From positions 11,572-75,571 of the forward strand of contig CAZTCJ010000008.1 in the NCBI GenBank assembly GCA_964612085.1: a stretch of DNA of 64,000 nucleotides. The letters run 5' to 3'. Shown piece after piece: positions 46,026 to 55,236 of the stretch. The translations under genes and the position numbers were made by a program. Source of the stretch: CAZTCJ01 sp964612085 (GTDB taxonomy: Bacteria; Pseudomonadota; Alphaproteobacteria; JAJFIK01). Under the pieces are notes generated by a model. The model was not told where the DNA came from. It worked only from the letters and a program-made list of their open reading frames with translations, and ran no database searches. Each line of letters begins with the position of its first letter. Within the stretch, counting starts at the first letter, position 1.

Positions 46026-47582
46026 TCAGGGCCTCGGTCCGACACCGTAAGGGCCGGGCGCCGGGCCTTGGGCGCCTTCGGTCCACTCAAGCCACTGGCA
46101 CAGCATGGGCCGGGTCTCGCGCGGGTCGATCACCTCGTGGATGGAGAAGCTTTCGGCGCGGGGAAAGGGCGATTGGCCCGCCGCCAGCATGGCTTCCAGC
46201 TCCGCCCGCTTGGCCTCGGGATCGGCGGCGGCCTGGATCTCCCTGTTAAAGGCCACCGCGACGCCGCCTTCCACGGGCAGCGCGCCCATCTCGGCGGACG
46301 GCCAGGCGAGGGTATAGGCGTCAGGGCCGAAATGGGCGGCGGCCGCAACCCCGAAGGTCTTGCGGATGATGACGCTCGCCCAGGGAATGCGCGACTGCAC
46401 CGCCGCCATGACCGCCGCCGTGCCGTGGCGGATGGTGGCGTTCTTTTCCGCGTCCGGCCCGATCATGAAGCCCGGCTCGTCGATCAGGCTGACCATGGGC
46501 AGATGGAACTGATTGCACAGATCGATGAAGCGCCGGGTTTTCTGCGCGCCGTCCGCCGTCATGGCGCCCGCATAGTGGCGGCAGTCATTGGCGAGAATGC
46601 CGACAGGCCGGCCATTGAGGCGCGCAAGGGCGGTCATCTGCCCCCGGCCGTAAAGCCGTCCCATCTCGAACAAAGAGCCGTCATCGACGATGGCGCGCGT
46701 CAGCTTGCGGATATCATAGGCTTTGCGGCGATCGCGCGGCACGAGATCGATCAGCGTGTCGTCGCAGCGGTCGGCGGGATCGCTGCACGGGATGACCGGC
46801 GGGCGCTCCCAGACATTGCGCGGCATATAGCTCATGAAGGCGCGGATCTGATCGAGCGCGTCCCGCTCGTCCGTTGCCAGAGTATCGACGACGCCGCTGC
46901 GCCCGTGAATATCCGCGCCGCCCAGCTCCTCCTTGCTCGGACGATGGCCGAGCGCGCGCTCGACAATGGCCGGTCCTGCGACCATGACGCTCGCTACATC
47001 CTTCGCCATGACGGAAAAATGAGAGGCGGCGAGGCGGGCCGCCGGAAAACCCGCCACGGGCCCGAGCGCGGCGGAGGCCACCGGCACTTCGCAATAGGCC
47101 CGCGCGATGGACTGAAAACGGGGCGGGGTGAAGACCGGTTCGCCCACGGTGCGCGGCCGTCCGCTCCCCGAGCCGCTGACCGAGCCGCCGCCGCCTTCCA
47201 ACAGGCGCACCAGCGGCAGGCGCATCTGAAGTGCCAGATGTTCCGCATAGACGCTTTTGCGCAGGCCCGCCGCATTGGGTGAGCCGCCTTTCAGGGTAAA
47301 ATCCTCGCCGCCGATCACGGCGGACCGCCCGCCGAGCTTGCCGATGCCGAGAATGTAATTCGCAGGCGTGAAGCCGGTTACCTGACCGTTTTCGTCATAT
47401 TCGGGCGAGCCGGCCGTTTGTCCGTATTCGGCAAAGCTCTCCTCATCGGTCAGATGGGCGATGCGTTCGCGTAAAGTGAGCCGCCCCTTGGCGTGGTGCT
47501 GGGCGATGGCGTCCGGCCCGCCTTGGGCCTTGGCCGCCGCGCGCCGTCTCTTGATGTCTTCAGCTTCCCGTTCCCAGCTCAT
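46026..47582 (-). CDS. Acyl-CoA carboxylase carboxyltransferase (beta) subunit, PccB/AccD-type
   Basis: A 518-residue carboxyltransferase. The N half has AKGRLTLRERIAHLTDEESFAEYG, DFTLKGGSPNAAGLRKSVYAEHLALQMRLPLVRLLEGGGGSV; the C half has HIHGRSGV-like DIHGRSGVVDTLATDE, RPVGILANDCRHYAGAMTADGAQKTRRFIDLCNQFHLPMVSLIDEPGFMIG, the acyl-CoA oxyanion region. No alpha (biotin) subunit is adjacent, so the partner and acyl-CoA (propionyl-, methylcrotonyl- or other) are unknown. ATG 47582 has GGAGACG upstream. Confidence 0.9.
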   Translation of the reverse strand: MSWEREAEDIKRRRAAAKAQGGPDAIAQHHAKGRLTLRERIAHLTDEESFAEYGQTAGSPEYDENGQVTGFTPANYILGIGKLGGRSAVIGGEDFTLKGGSPNAAGLRKSVYAEHLALQMRLPLVRLLEGGGGSVSGSGSGRPRTVGEPVFTPPRFQSIARAYCEVPVASAALGPVAGFPAARLAASHFSVMAKDVASVMVAGPAIVERALGHRPSKEELGGADIHGRSGVVDTLATDERDALDQIRAFMSYMPRNVWERPPVIPCSDPADRCDDTLIDLVPRDRRKAYDIRKLTRAIVDDGSLFEMGRLYGRGQMTALARLNGRPVGILANDCRHYAGAMTADGAQKTRRFIDLCNQFHLPMVSLIDEPGFMIGPDAEKNATIRHGTAAVMAAVQSRIPWASVIIRKTFGVAAAAHFGPDAYTLAWPSAEMGALPVEGGVAVAFNREIQAAADPEAKRAELEAMLAAGQSPFPRAESFSIHEVIDPRETRPMLCQWLEWTEGAQGPAPGPYGVGPRP

Positions 47583-47762
47583 GTCGTCTCCATTCGAAAC
47601 CGGTCTTGGCACCCAGTCTAGGCGAGCGCGCGCCCTTTGGCATCCTTGCCCCAAGTCCGGCTATCCCAGAGTTGTCTGGAGGCCGGGCTCATGCTGTTAT
47701 GGGCGTGACTCGAAGGCGCTGCCGGAAGGCGGCAGTTTGGGAGGAAACGGGGACTCCGCATC

Positions 47763-48083
47763 ATGACCTCTGCACGGCTGGAGGCTGTCACCCAAATCCT
47801 GCGCGACCGCCTGGCAGGCGTCACGGCTTTGGCCGCGCGCTTCACGCTGGCGTTTCCGGGCGAAGGCGTCATCAGTATCGATGGGCATGCCACGCCGCCG
47901 ATTATATCCAACCAGGATGTGCAAGCGGACTGCACACTGACAATGGCCCTTGAGACGTTCGAACGCATTCTCGCGGGCGAGATGGACGAGACCACAGCGT
48001 TTCTGCAAGGCGAGATGAAAATCACAGGGGATGTGTCCGCCGCGACCCGTTTGAATGACGCGTTGCGCGTGGGCTGGTCCTGA
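47763..48083 (+). CDS. SCP2 sterol-carrier/lipid-binding domain protein
   Basis: A 106-residue single-domain protein with the SCP2 pattern: TLAFPGEGVISIDGHATPPIISNQDVQADCTLTMALETFERILAGEMDETTAFLQGEMKITGDVSAATRLNDAL. It is a small lipid-binding module with no enzyme activity of its own. It precedes the lysophospholipase-like gene by 37 bases, suggesting joint work on lipids. Confidence 0.9.
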   Translation: MTSARLEAVTQILRDRLAGVTALAARFTLAFPGEGVISIDGHATPPIISNQDVQADCTLTMALETFERILAGEMDETTAFLQGEMKITGDVSAATRLNDALRVGWS

Positions 48084-48120
48084 TCCCCATGACGAGACGT
48101 TTCCGCGAAAGGAGCTGAGT

Positions 48121-49101
48121 GTGGGCAGGCCGATCCTCGTTTCCCTGACCGATTGCGCCGTGCCGCCCGGCGGTACCGCGCGTATTCTGTGCGCGCCCGA
48201 CAATGTGGAGATCCGGACCGCGCGCTGGCCCGCGCCGGACGGGCAGGCGGCCAAGGGCACTGTTGTCGTGTTCAACGGGCGCACGGAATTCGTCGAGAAA
48301 TATTACGAAACCATCCGTGACCTGCAGGCGCGGGGTTATGCGGTCGTTACCCTCGACTGGCGCGGGCAGGGCCTGTCAGGCCGTATGCTGACCAACCGGC
48401 ATAAGGGGTTTGTCGGCAGCTTCGACGATTTCGTGGCCGACGCCAAGCTGGTGCTCGACACGCTCGATGAGACGAACGCGCCCCATCCGCGTATTCTGCT
48501 GGCCCATTCCATGGGCGGCAATATCGCCTTGCGCGTGCTGCAAGAGGATCCGGAGCGGTTCGAGCGGGCCGTTCTGTGCGCGCCCATGACCGGGATCCAT
48601 GCGGATTTTCCGCCTATCGGCGTGGTGAAGTTTCTGTCCATGTGCGCCGATGCTCTGGGTCTTGGGCCGGCTTATGCGCCGGGGCAGGGCAATGCGGATC
48701 CCGATGCCGAACCCTTTGAGCAGAATGCGGTGACGACGGACCGGGCGCGCTATGAACAGGCCGTTGCCTTCGTGCGCTCGGAACCGGATCTGGCCTTGGG
48801 CGGGGTGACCTGGCACTGGCTCAGGGAAGCCTTCGCCAGCATTCGCCTTGTGACCGATCCGGAGCGGGTGCGCAGCCTGCGCCGTCCCCTGCTGATTTGT
48901 AGCGCGGGCGATGAGAAATTCGTCGATCCGGCGAGTCATAAACGGCTGGCCGCCATGAGCCCGCTCATTTCCCTTGTCCAGTTCCCGGACGCCCGCCACG
49001 AGATCCTCCAGGAATGCGACACGATCCGTGACCGGTTCTGGGACGCGTTCGATGCGTTCACGGACGGTGCGGACGAGAGCGAGAAATACCGTTTACCTTA
49101 A
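48121..49101 (+). CDS. Alpha/beta-hydrolase, lysophospholipase/monoglyceride lipase-like
   Basis: Start at GTG 48121 with AAAGGAG seven bases upstream. The 326-residue product has the Hydrolase_4 pattern: FNGRTEFVEKYYETIRDLQARGYAVVTLDWRGQGLSGR, nucleophile ILLAHSMGGNIALRVL, acid CSAGDEKFVDP and histidine in FPDARHEILQE, close to PldB-type lysophospholipases. It is in an operon with the SCP2-domain protein. Confidence 0.9.
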   Translation: MGRPILVSLTDCAVPPGGTARILCAPDNVEIRTARWPAPDGQAAKGTVVVFNGRTEFVEKYYETIRDLQARGYAVVTLDWRGQGLSGRMLTNRHKGFVGSFDDFVADAKLVLDTLDETNAPHPRILLAHSMGGNIALRVLQEDPERFERAVLCAPMTGIHADFPPIGVVKFLSMCADALGLGPAYAPGQGNADPDAEPFEQNAVTTDRARYEQAVAFVRSEPDLALGGVTWHWLREAFASIRLVTDPERVRSLRRPLLICSAGDEKFVDPASHKRLAAMSPLISLVQFPDARHEILQECDTIRDRFWDAFDAFTDGADESEKYRLP

Positions 49102-49113
49102 TGCGCAGGCGGA

Positions 49114-49932
49114 TTATCCGTTAAGGACGGCCATGGCGGCTTTATGCAGTTCCGGCGTGGCGGCGGCGAGGATCTGGCCGCCGTCCTGGGCGGACGCGCC
49201 CTGCCAGTCGGTCACGAGCCCGCCGGCCCCTTCCACCACCGGGATCAGCGCCTGGATGTCGAAGGGCTTCATGCTGGCTTCCACCACCAGATCCACATGG
49301 CCCATGGCGAGCAGACAGTAGGCATAACAGTCGAGTCCGTAGCGGGAGAGCCGCACTTGGCCCTCAAGGGTATCGAAAGCGTTGCGTTCCGTGCCTGTTT
49401 TGAACATGCGCGGGTCGGTGGCCGCCAGCAGCGCGTTGTCGAGCGTAGTGGTGGCGCTGGCGCGCAAGGGGGTAAGCGCGCCGGTGCCGATGGCGAAGGC
49501 CGCGCCCTGAACGCCCAGAAACCGTTCGCCGGTGAAGCCTTGGTCCATAACGCCCAGAACGGGCTTTGTGCCATCGTTAACGGCGATCAGCGTGCCCCAG
49601 GTCGGCGCGCCCGCGATGAAGGCGCGGGTGCCGTCCACCGGATCGATCACCCAGGTGATGGGGCTCGTGCCCGGCTCATGGCCGTATTCCTCGCCCAATA
49701 TGCCATGATCGGGAAAAGTATCCTTAATATGGGTACGGATGGCCCGTTCCGCCGCTTGATCCGCTTCCGTGACCGGATCGTAGCCACCGTCCGCCGCCTT
49801 GTTCTGGGCGGTTTTCAGGGTACGGAAATGGGGCATGATGGCGGCGCGCGCCTTGTCCGCGCAGGCGAGCAGCACGGATGTCAGAACAGGCCAATCACGG
49901 GGGCCGATCGGATCTGAGTTTGGGGACGGCAC
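49114..49932 (-). CDS. Inositol monophosphatase-family phosphatase (HisN-like)
   Basis: Start at GTG 49932 with GGAG upstream; the ORF is open for 69 further codons without similarity. The 272-residue protein has YDPVTEADQAAERAIRTHIKDTFPDHGILGEEYG and WVIDPVDGTRAFIAGAPTWGTLIA (metal sites), plus CYAYCLLAMGHVDLVVEASMKPFDIQALIPVVEGAGG. The G-T-R-A-F and K-P-F-D-I-Q-A-L patterns are those of the histidinol-phosphate phosphatase HisN branch, but an inositol- or other sugar-phosphate substrate is possible. Confidence 0.9.
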   Translation of the reverse strand: MPSPNSDPIGPRDWPVLTSVLLACADKARAAIMPHFRTLKTAQNKAADGGYDPVTEADQAAERAIRTHIKDTFPDHGILGEEYGHEPGTSPITWVIDPVDGTRAFIAGAPTWGTLIAVNDGTKPVLGVMDQGFTGERFLGVQGAAFAIGTGALTPLRASATTTLDNALLAATDPRMFKTGTERNAFDTLEGQVRLSRYGLDCYAYCLLAMGHVDLVVEASMKPFDIQALIPVVEGAGGLVTDWQGASAQDGGQILAAATPELHKAAMAVLNG

Positions 49933-50056
49933 GGGCAGGCTCCATCTTTGGCGGTCAATGCGCGCGAAGATGGCACAAGCCAAGCAAGGGGAAAAGGCGG
50001 CATGGCGTGCCTCCGAAATGAGGACGCCTTGCCGCGGATGTCTTATGACGCGGGGA

Positions 50057-50455
50057 TCAGGCCGCGTCAGCGTCCGCTTTTTGCGAATGATTGAGCGCTT
50101 TGGCCAGGTCGAGCAGGCGGCGGCGCGGACCTTCTTCAAGCCCGTAATAGGCCCGGATCAGATCCATGGTTTCCTTGTCCGCCAGAACGCCCGGATCGAT
50201 TTGTTCGCCGTTCGCGCCATTGGCGGTTCCGGCAGCGCTCTCAAGACCGTCGAAGAAAAAGGAGACGGGCACTTCAAGAGCGTTCGACAGATCGAACAGG
50301 CGGCTTGCGCTGATGCGATTGGCGCCGCTTTCGTATTTTTGGATCTGTTGGAATTTAATTCCAACAGCGCTTGCCAGCTGTTGCTGGGTCATGCCCACCA
50401 ACCAACGGCGATGACGCAGACGTTGGCCGACATGCAGATCGACAGGATGCTTCAT
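50057..50455 (-). CDS. XRE-family HTH transcriptional regulator
   Basis: A 132-residue regulator with an N-terminal Cro/C1-type HTH (VGQRLRHRRWLVGMTQQQLASAVGIKFQQIQKYESGANRISASRLFDLSNALEVPVSFFF), followed by a variable linker and a C-terminal helical segment (IRAYYGLEEGPRRRLLDLAKAL). This short SinR-like type is widespread in alphaproteobacteria. A 23-bp perfect palindrome lies inside the coding sequence at the recognition helix (50345-50367), with AT-ending codons not usual for this genome. It is 264 bases downstream of the typA stop, on the same strand. Confidence 0.92.
   Translation of the reverse strand: MKHPVDLHVGQRLRHRRWLVGMTQQQLASAVGIKFQQIQKYESGANRISASRLFDLSNALEVPVSFFFDGLESAAGTANGANGEQIDPGVLADKETMDLIRAYYGLEEGPRRRLLDLAKALNHSQKADADAA
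50345..50367. repeat. Perfect 23-bp palindrome inside the XRE gene
   Basis: Arms CTGTTGGAATT and AATTCCAACAG (11 bases each) around a single T. The segment encodes the recognition-helix region VGIKFQQ using GTT GGA ATT AAA TTC CAA CAG. Confidence 0.8.
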
Positions 50456-50719
50456 GGTAAGGGGACTCCATTACTCGTTTGTCTACAGAGTTTCTCCAAA
50501 GCTACGCTTGACCTCAGACATTGCCCCTCCCGTCCAACGACTGAGTGAGTGCAGCTCTCCCGCTTAAAAGACCGGCATACCGGGACCCAAATCATGCCCC
50601 GTCAAGCGAACCGGCGCCTTACAGGCGAGCCGCACAGAATAGCACGTGCAACCCGCGTGCCGCGCGAAAATTACGGTTAAGCTCGCGCTTACCGCTTCAC
50701 ATTAATGTCAGATTAAGTG

Positions 50720-52567
50720 TCAGGCCGCGTTGTCTTTCGCGCGCCGCTTGCGCAAATGCGGCTCCAGGGCCTGCTTCCGGAGCCTTATGCTCACAGGAGT
50801 CACTTCGACGAGCTCATCGTCCTCAATATAGGCGATGGCCAGCTCAAGCGGCATAGGACGCGGTGTTGTCAGGCGAATTGCCTCGTCCTTGCCGGACGCG
50901 CGAACATTCGTGAGCTGCTTACCTTTGAGCGGATTGACGTCGAGATCGTTGCCCCGGTTATGTTCGCCTACGATCATTCCTTTGTAGACGGGCGTACCGG
51001 GTGCGACAAAAAGCGCGCCGCGTTCCTCCAGATTGAACAAGGCGTAAGGCACGGCATCGCCCTGCTCGGTGGAAATCAAAACGCCGTTGCGCCGGCCCTG
51101 AATGGCGCCGCGGAACGGTTCGTAGGCGTGGAACATCCGGTTCATGACGCCTGTGCCGCGGGTATCGGTGAGGAAATCGCCGTGATAGCCGATCAGTGCG
51201 CGGGACGGGCAGCGCATGATGATGCGGGTCTTTCCGCCTGCGGATGTTTTCATGTCCGCAAGCTCGCCCTTGCGTAAGGACAGTTTTTCGATCACCGCGC
51301 CGGAAAACTCCTCGTCCACATCGATGACCACTTCCTCGATGGGCTCCAGCTTCTCGCCGGTCTCGGGATCGGTTTTCATCAGGACCTGCGGGCGGCTCAC
51401 CGCCAGCTCGAAGCCCTCCCGGCGCATGGTTTCGATCAGCACACCGAGTTGCAATTCACCCCGCCCGGCGACCTCGAAGGAATCCTTATCGTCCGTGTCC
51501 CGCACGCGCAGGGCGATATTGCCTTCCGCTTCCGCCAAGAGCCGGTCCCGGATCACCCGGGATTGCACCTTGTCGCCTTCCCGGCCCGCCAAGGGCGAGT
51601 CGTTGACGGAAAAGGTGACCGCGATAGTGGGCGGATCGATGGGAAGCGATTCAACCGGCGTCTTGTTGGACGTGTCGCAGATCGTGTCGGCGACGGAGGC
51701 CTTTTGCAGACCGGCGAGCGCGACGATATCGCCCGCTTGCGCCTGTTCCACGGGTTCCTTGCTCAGTCCCCGGAAGGCCAGGATCTTGGTCAGGCGGCTC
51801 CTCTCGATCACATTGCCATCCCGGTCGAGCACGTGGATCTGCTGGTTCGCCGTGGCAATGCCGCTTTCGATCCGGCCCGTGAGCAGGCGGCCCAGATATT
51901 TGTCCGACTGCAGCGTGGTGGCGAGCATGACGAAGGGCTCGTCTTCGCGCGCTTTTTCGGCCGCTTTAGGCGGCGGTACATGGGCGACGATGCGTTCGAA
52001 CAGGACGGACAGGTCCTTGCGCTCGCCGTCGAGCGTGTCAGTGGCCCAGCCGTCGCGCCCGGAGGCATAGAGCAGGGGGAAGTCGAGCTGGTCTTCATTG
52101 GCATCGAGGGTAGCGAAGAGGTCGAACACTTCCTCGTGCACTTCCTCGGGCCGGGCATCGTGCCGGTCGATCTTGTTGACCACGACAATCGGGCGCAGGC
52201 CCAGCGCCAGCGCCTTGGAGGTGACGAATTTGGTCTGGGGCATGGGCCCCTCGGCGGCATCCACCAGCAGCACGACGCCATCGACCATGGAGAGAATGCG
52301 TTCCACCTCGCCGCCGAAATCCGCGTGGCCGGGCGTGTCGACGATATTGAGGCGCACGTCCTCGCCCGCCGCCGTGCGCCAGTCGAGGCTGGTGCATTTG
52401 GCCAGGATGGTGATGCCGCGCTCACGCTCCAGATCGTTGGAATCCATGGCCCGTTCGGCCACCGACTGGTTGTCGCGGAACGCGCCGCTCTGGCGCAGAA
52501 GCTGGTCGATCAGCGTGGTTTTGCCATGGTCAACATGGGCGATGATCGCGAGATTGCGCAGGCTCAT
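50720..52567 (-). CDS. typA: Translational GTPase TypA/BipA
   Basis: A 615-residue ribosome-binding GTPase. G-domain motifs: IIAHVDHGKTTL (P-loop), RGITI switch I, DTPGHADFGGEVER (G3) and VVNKIDRHDARPEEV (G4). The EF-G-like domains III and V follow, and the TypA-specific C-terminal domain has YGLFNLEERG-like ALFNLEERGALFVAPGTPVYKGMIVGEHNRGNDLDVNP and KQLTNVRASGKDEA. It acts in 50S assembly and stress or low-temperature growth. ATG 52567 is taken because the family starts at MSLRNLAIIAHVDHGKTT. Confidence 0.97.
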   Translation of the reverse strand: MSLRNLAIIAHVDHGKTTLIDQLLRQSGAFRDNQSVAERAMDSNDLERERGITILAKCTSLDWRTAAGEDVRLNIVDTPGHADFGGEVERILSMVDGVVLLVDAAEGPMPQTKFVTSKALALGLRPIVVVNKIDRHDARPEEVHEEVFDLFATLDANEDQLDFPLLYASGRDGWATDTLDGERKDLSVLFERIVAHVPPPKAAEKAREDEPFVMLATTLQSDKYLGRLLTGRIESGIATANQQIHVLDRDGNVIERSRLTKILAFRGLSKEPVEQAQAGDIVALAGLQKASVADTICDTSNKTPVESLPIDPPTIAVTFSVNDSPLAGREGDKVQSRVIRDRLLAEAEGNIALRVRDTDDKDSFEVAGRGELQLGVLIETMRREGFELAVSRPQVLMKTDPETGEKLEPIEEVVIDVDEEFSGAVIEKLSLRKGELADMKTSAGGKTRIIMRCPSRALIGYHGDFLTDTRGTGVMNRMFHAYEPFRGAIQGRRNGVLISTEQGDAVPYALFNLEERGALFVAPGTPVYKGMIVGEHNRGNDLDVNPLKGKQLTNVRASGKDEAIRLTTPRPMPLELAIAYIEDDELVEVTPVSIRLRKQALEPHLRKRRAKDNAA

Positions 52568-52687
52568 CGGCTCGGGTCCGTGTGTGTTTTGGAAATGGAA
52601 TAAGGGCGCTTTCGCGCCCCACTTGGCGCGGACTATAGCCTGATTGTGCAATTAGGAAAGATCAGAGTTTGCCCGCCGGACGGCGGA

Positions 52688-55192
52688 TCACAGTTTAAGG
52701 GTCACCCGCAGGATGCCCGGCTCGTCCGCTTCCCGCTTCACCGTGAAGCCGAGCTTGCGGTTGAGGCCCAGCATGGAGGCGTTGTCGGCGAGCACCAGGC
52801 CGTAGATCGCTTCAAGCCCGATATCGCGGGCATAAGCGATGATGCGCTCCATCAACAGGCGGCCCAGCCCATGGCCTTGGGTGTCGGAGCGCACGACCAC
52901 GGCATATTCGCCGGTGTCTTCCCCGTGTTCGCGCACCAGCCGCACCACGCCCAGAATGTCCGCCTCGCCCGGCAGGCCCGGCCGGGTCAGCACGAAGGCC
53001 ATGTGCCAGTCGTAATCGATCTGGGTCAGGCCCGCCATGAAGTCGTGGTCCATCTGGCGCAGGGGCCGGAAAAACCGTCTGCGGATATCGTCTTCCGAGA
53101 GCTGACTGAACATATGGCCCAGGGCCGGTTCGTCCTCGGGGCGGATCGGCCGCAGGATCAGCTCCAGGCCCTTGCGCGACGTGATCGTATCTTCCAGTTC
53201 CTTCGGGTAAGGACGAATGGCGAGCCGCCCCTCCCGGTCCTCTACGGTCTCGTGGGCCGTACTCGGACGGATGACCGCCTTGTCGAAGACGATCCCGGTC
53301 TCGCCGACGGTTAGAAGATCGATTTCGATCCGGCCCAGATCGGGCAGGTCCACCAGCATCTGGGAGACCTGGCTCAAGGCGAGCGCCAGGACGTCGAGCT
53401 GGGCTTCGAGGGCAGGGGTCTCGTTATAGGCGGCGAACAGCCGGTCCCCGGCCGGATGGGACAGCACCACGTCGCGGGCCAGCGTCTGGTTCAAGGGCGG
53501 CAGGCCCACCACCGGGTCGTCCAGCAGACGGCCCTGGTCGCCGCCAAGGCCGAAAATCAGCACAGGGCCGAATTCCGGATCGACGGCGGTCGCGATCCGC
53601 CAGGCGACCGGCAGAACGGGTGCGGTCTCGGCCCTGTCGGCCATGTGAAGCCCGTAACAGGCCAGAACCGCCCGGGCGTCGGCGCCGTCGAGTTGAGCGC
53701 GTTCGGCCGTTCTGGCCTCGCTCAGGATCGTCCGGGCCGTGACCGGATCGCCGTCGAAGGCCGCCGGTATGGAGGCAGGCGTTTCCTGCAGGCCTTTGGT
53801 GATCATCCGGTGATTGAGCAAGACACGGAACACCGACACGGCCGTCGAAGGCGTGTCGAAGGTGGGGATATGGGCATCGGTCAGCACCTTGCGCGCGGCC
53901 GTGGCCTCCGCGCCGCCCGGCCAGGAGGTCAACACCCAGGGGCGGCGGCGGCCCGGCGTGCGGCGGGCCTTCTCGACCGCGCGGGCCACCGCTTGGGCGG
54001 TCTCCGTGGCCGAGGCGACGCCCGTGGGCCCGAACAGGGTCAACAGGGCATCGGTATTCTTGTCGCCCATGAGAACGCCCAGGGCCGCTTCATAGCGCTC
54101 GCCCGTGGCATCGGGGAGAATATCCACCGGATTGCTCCGTGGACGGCCCGGCGGCAAGACCTTGCTCAAGGCCTCGACGGTCTCGGGACTGAGCGCCGCC
54201 AGATGGCCCTGGCTCTCGACCAGGCGGTCCATGGCGAGCGTGCCCATGCTTTCGCCATTGGCGAGGATCGTCAAACGGCGCCCGAGGCCCGCGGGCGCAT
54301 CGGCGGGCAGGCGGGCGGACAAGGCCTCGACCGCGTCGTAGAGCGCTTCCAGCGTGCGCACGCGCAGCAGGCCGGCGCGGCGGAACGCCCCTTCATAGAC
54401 CGCATCGCGCGACGGCAGGTCCGGATCGATTTCGGCGCCTTCGGGCAGGAAATTGCCGGTCAGCGCGCCCGCCTTCATGATGATGACGGGCTTGGTGCGG
54501 GCCGCGTGGCGGGCCGCCGACATGAAGCGCCGGGCATTGGGCAGGCGTTCCGCATAAAGAACGATGCAGCGGGTGCGGCGGCATCCGGCGAGGAAAAACA
54601 GAACATCCGCATAGTCCACATCGACCATGTCGCCCAGGGAGATAAGATAGGAAAAGCCCAGGCCCTTCAGATTGGCCCAGTCGATCAAGGGGGCGGCGGC
54701 GGTCGCCGACTGGCCGATAAAGGCGATGGAGCCGGTGCGTCCTTCCAGTTGGGACATGGAGGCGTGCAGACCGATCGATGGCACGGAAATGCCGAGACAG
54801 TTGGGCCCGTTGATCCGCATGGTATAGGTGCGGGCGATCTCCATGATCCGCCGACGGACATCCGCCGCGCTCATGCGGCCCCGTTTGGGATCGGAGATGA
54901 TGACCGCGCCCTTGGCGCCTTTCGCGCCCAGCGCCTCCAGGCTTTCGAGAACCCCGTCGGCGGGCGTGGTGACGAGCGCCATGTCGGGCGCTTCCGGCAG
55001 ATCGGCGATGGCCGTCAGGCTCGGGTGCCCGAGGACGGTTGTCCGGTTCGGATTGACGAGCCGCACCGTGCCCTGAAACTTCTCCACCACATGGCGCGTG
55101 ATGGTGCCCGCGATGGAGTTTTCGCTTTCGGACGCCCCGATCACTGCGACCGTTTTGGGCTCATACAAGGCTTCAAGGTGACGGATCGACAT
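52688..55192 (-). CDS. PatZ-like protein: CoA-ligase-like domains fused to GNAT acetyltransferase
   Basis: An 834-residue protein from ATG 55192 (GGGAGA seven bases upstream). Residues about 1-460 resemble the alpha-subunit part of ADP-forming acyl-CoA synthetases: a CoA-binding Rossmann domain (EPKTVAVIGASESENSIAGTI) and two succinyl-CoA-ligase-like domains. The ATP-grasp part (about 480-640) appears shortened: the family's lysine-bearing ATP-binding subdomain seems missing between ACYGLHM and VDPEFGPVLIFGLGG. The C-terminus (about 655-834) is a GNAT domain with RPEDEPALGHMF and VRSDTQGHGLGRLLMERIIAYA (acetyl-CoA loop). This order is that of protein lysine acetyltransferase PatZ/YfiQ, which modifies Acs and other enzymes. 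Confidence 0.88.
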   Translation of the reverse strand: MSIRHLEALYEPKTVAVIGASESENSIAGTITRHVVEKFQGTVRLVNPNRTTVLGHPSLTAIADLPEAPDMALVTTPADGVLESLEALGAKGAKGAVIISDPKRGRMSAADVRRRIMEIARTYTMRINGPNCLGISVPSIGLHASMSQLEGRTGSIAFIGQSATAAAPLIDWANLKGLGFSYLISLGDMVDVDYADVLFFLAGCRRTRCIVLYAERLPNARRFMSAARHAARTKPVIIMKAGALTGNFLPEGAEIDPDLPSRDAVYEGAFRRAGLLRVRTLEALYDAVEALSARLPADAPAGLGRRLTILANGESMGTLAMDRLVESQGHLAALSPETVEALSKVLPPGRPRSNPVDILPDATGERYEAALGVLMGDKNTDALLTLFGPTGVASATETAQAVARAVEKARRTPGRRRPWVLTSWPGGAEATAARKVLTDAHIPTFDTPSTAVSVFRVLLNHRMITKGLQETPASIPAAFDGDPVTARTILSEARTAERAQLDGADARAVLACYGLHMADRAETAPVLPVAWRIATAVDPEFGPVLIFGLGGDQGRLLDDPVVGLPPLNQTLARDVVLSHPAGDRLFAAYNETPALEAQLDVLALALSQVSQMLVDLPDLGRIEIDLLTVGETGIVFDKAVIRPSTAHETVEDREGRLAIRPYPKELEDTITSRKGLELILRPIRPEDEPALGHMFSQLSEDDIRRRFFRPLRQMDHDFMAGLTQIDYDWHMAFVLTRPGLPGEADILGVVRLVREHGEDTGEYAVVVRSDTQGHGLGRLLMERIIAYARDIGLEAIYGLVLADNASMLGLNRKLGFTVKREADEPGILRVTLKL

Positions 55193-55236
55193 GGCCATTC
55201 TCCCGCAAGGCCAATCAGTGTGCCACGAGATGGCGG

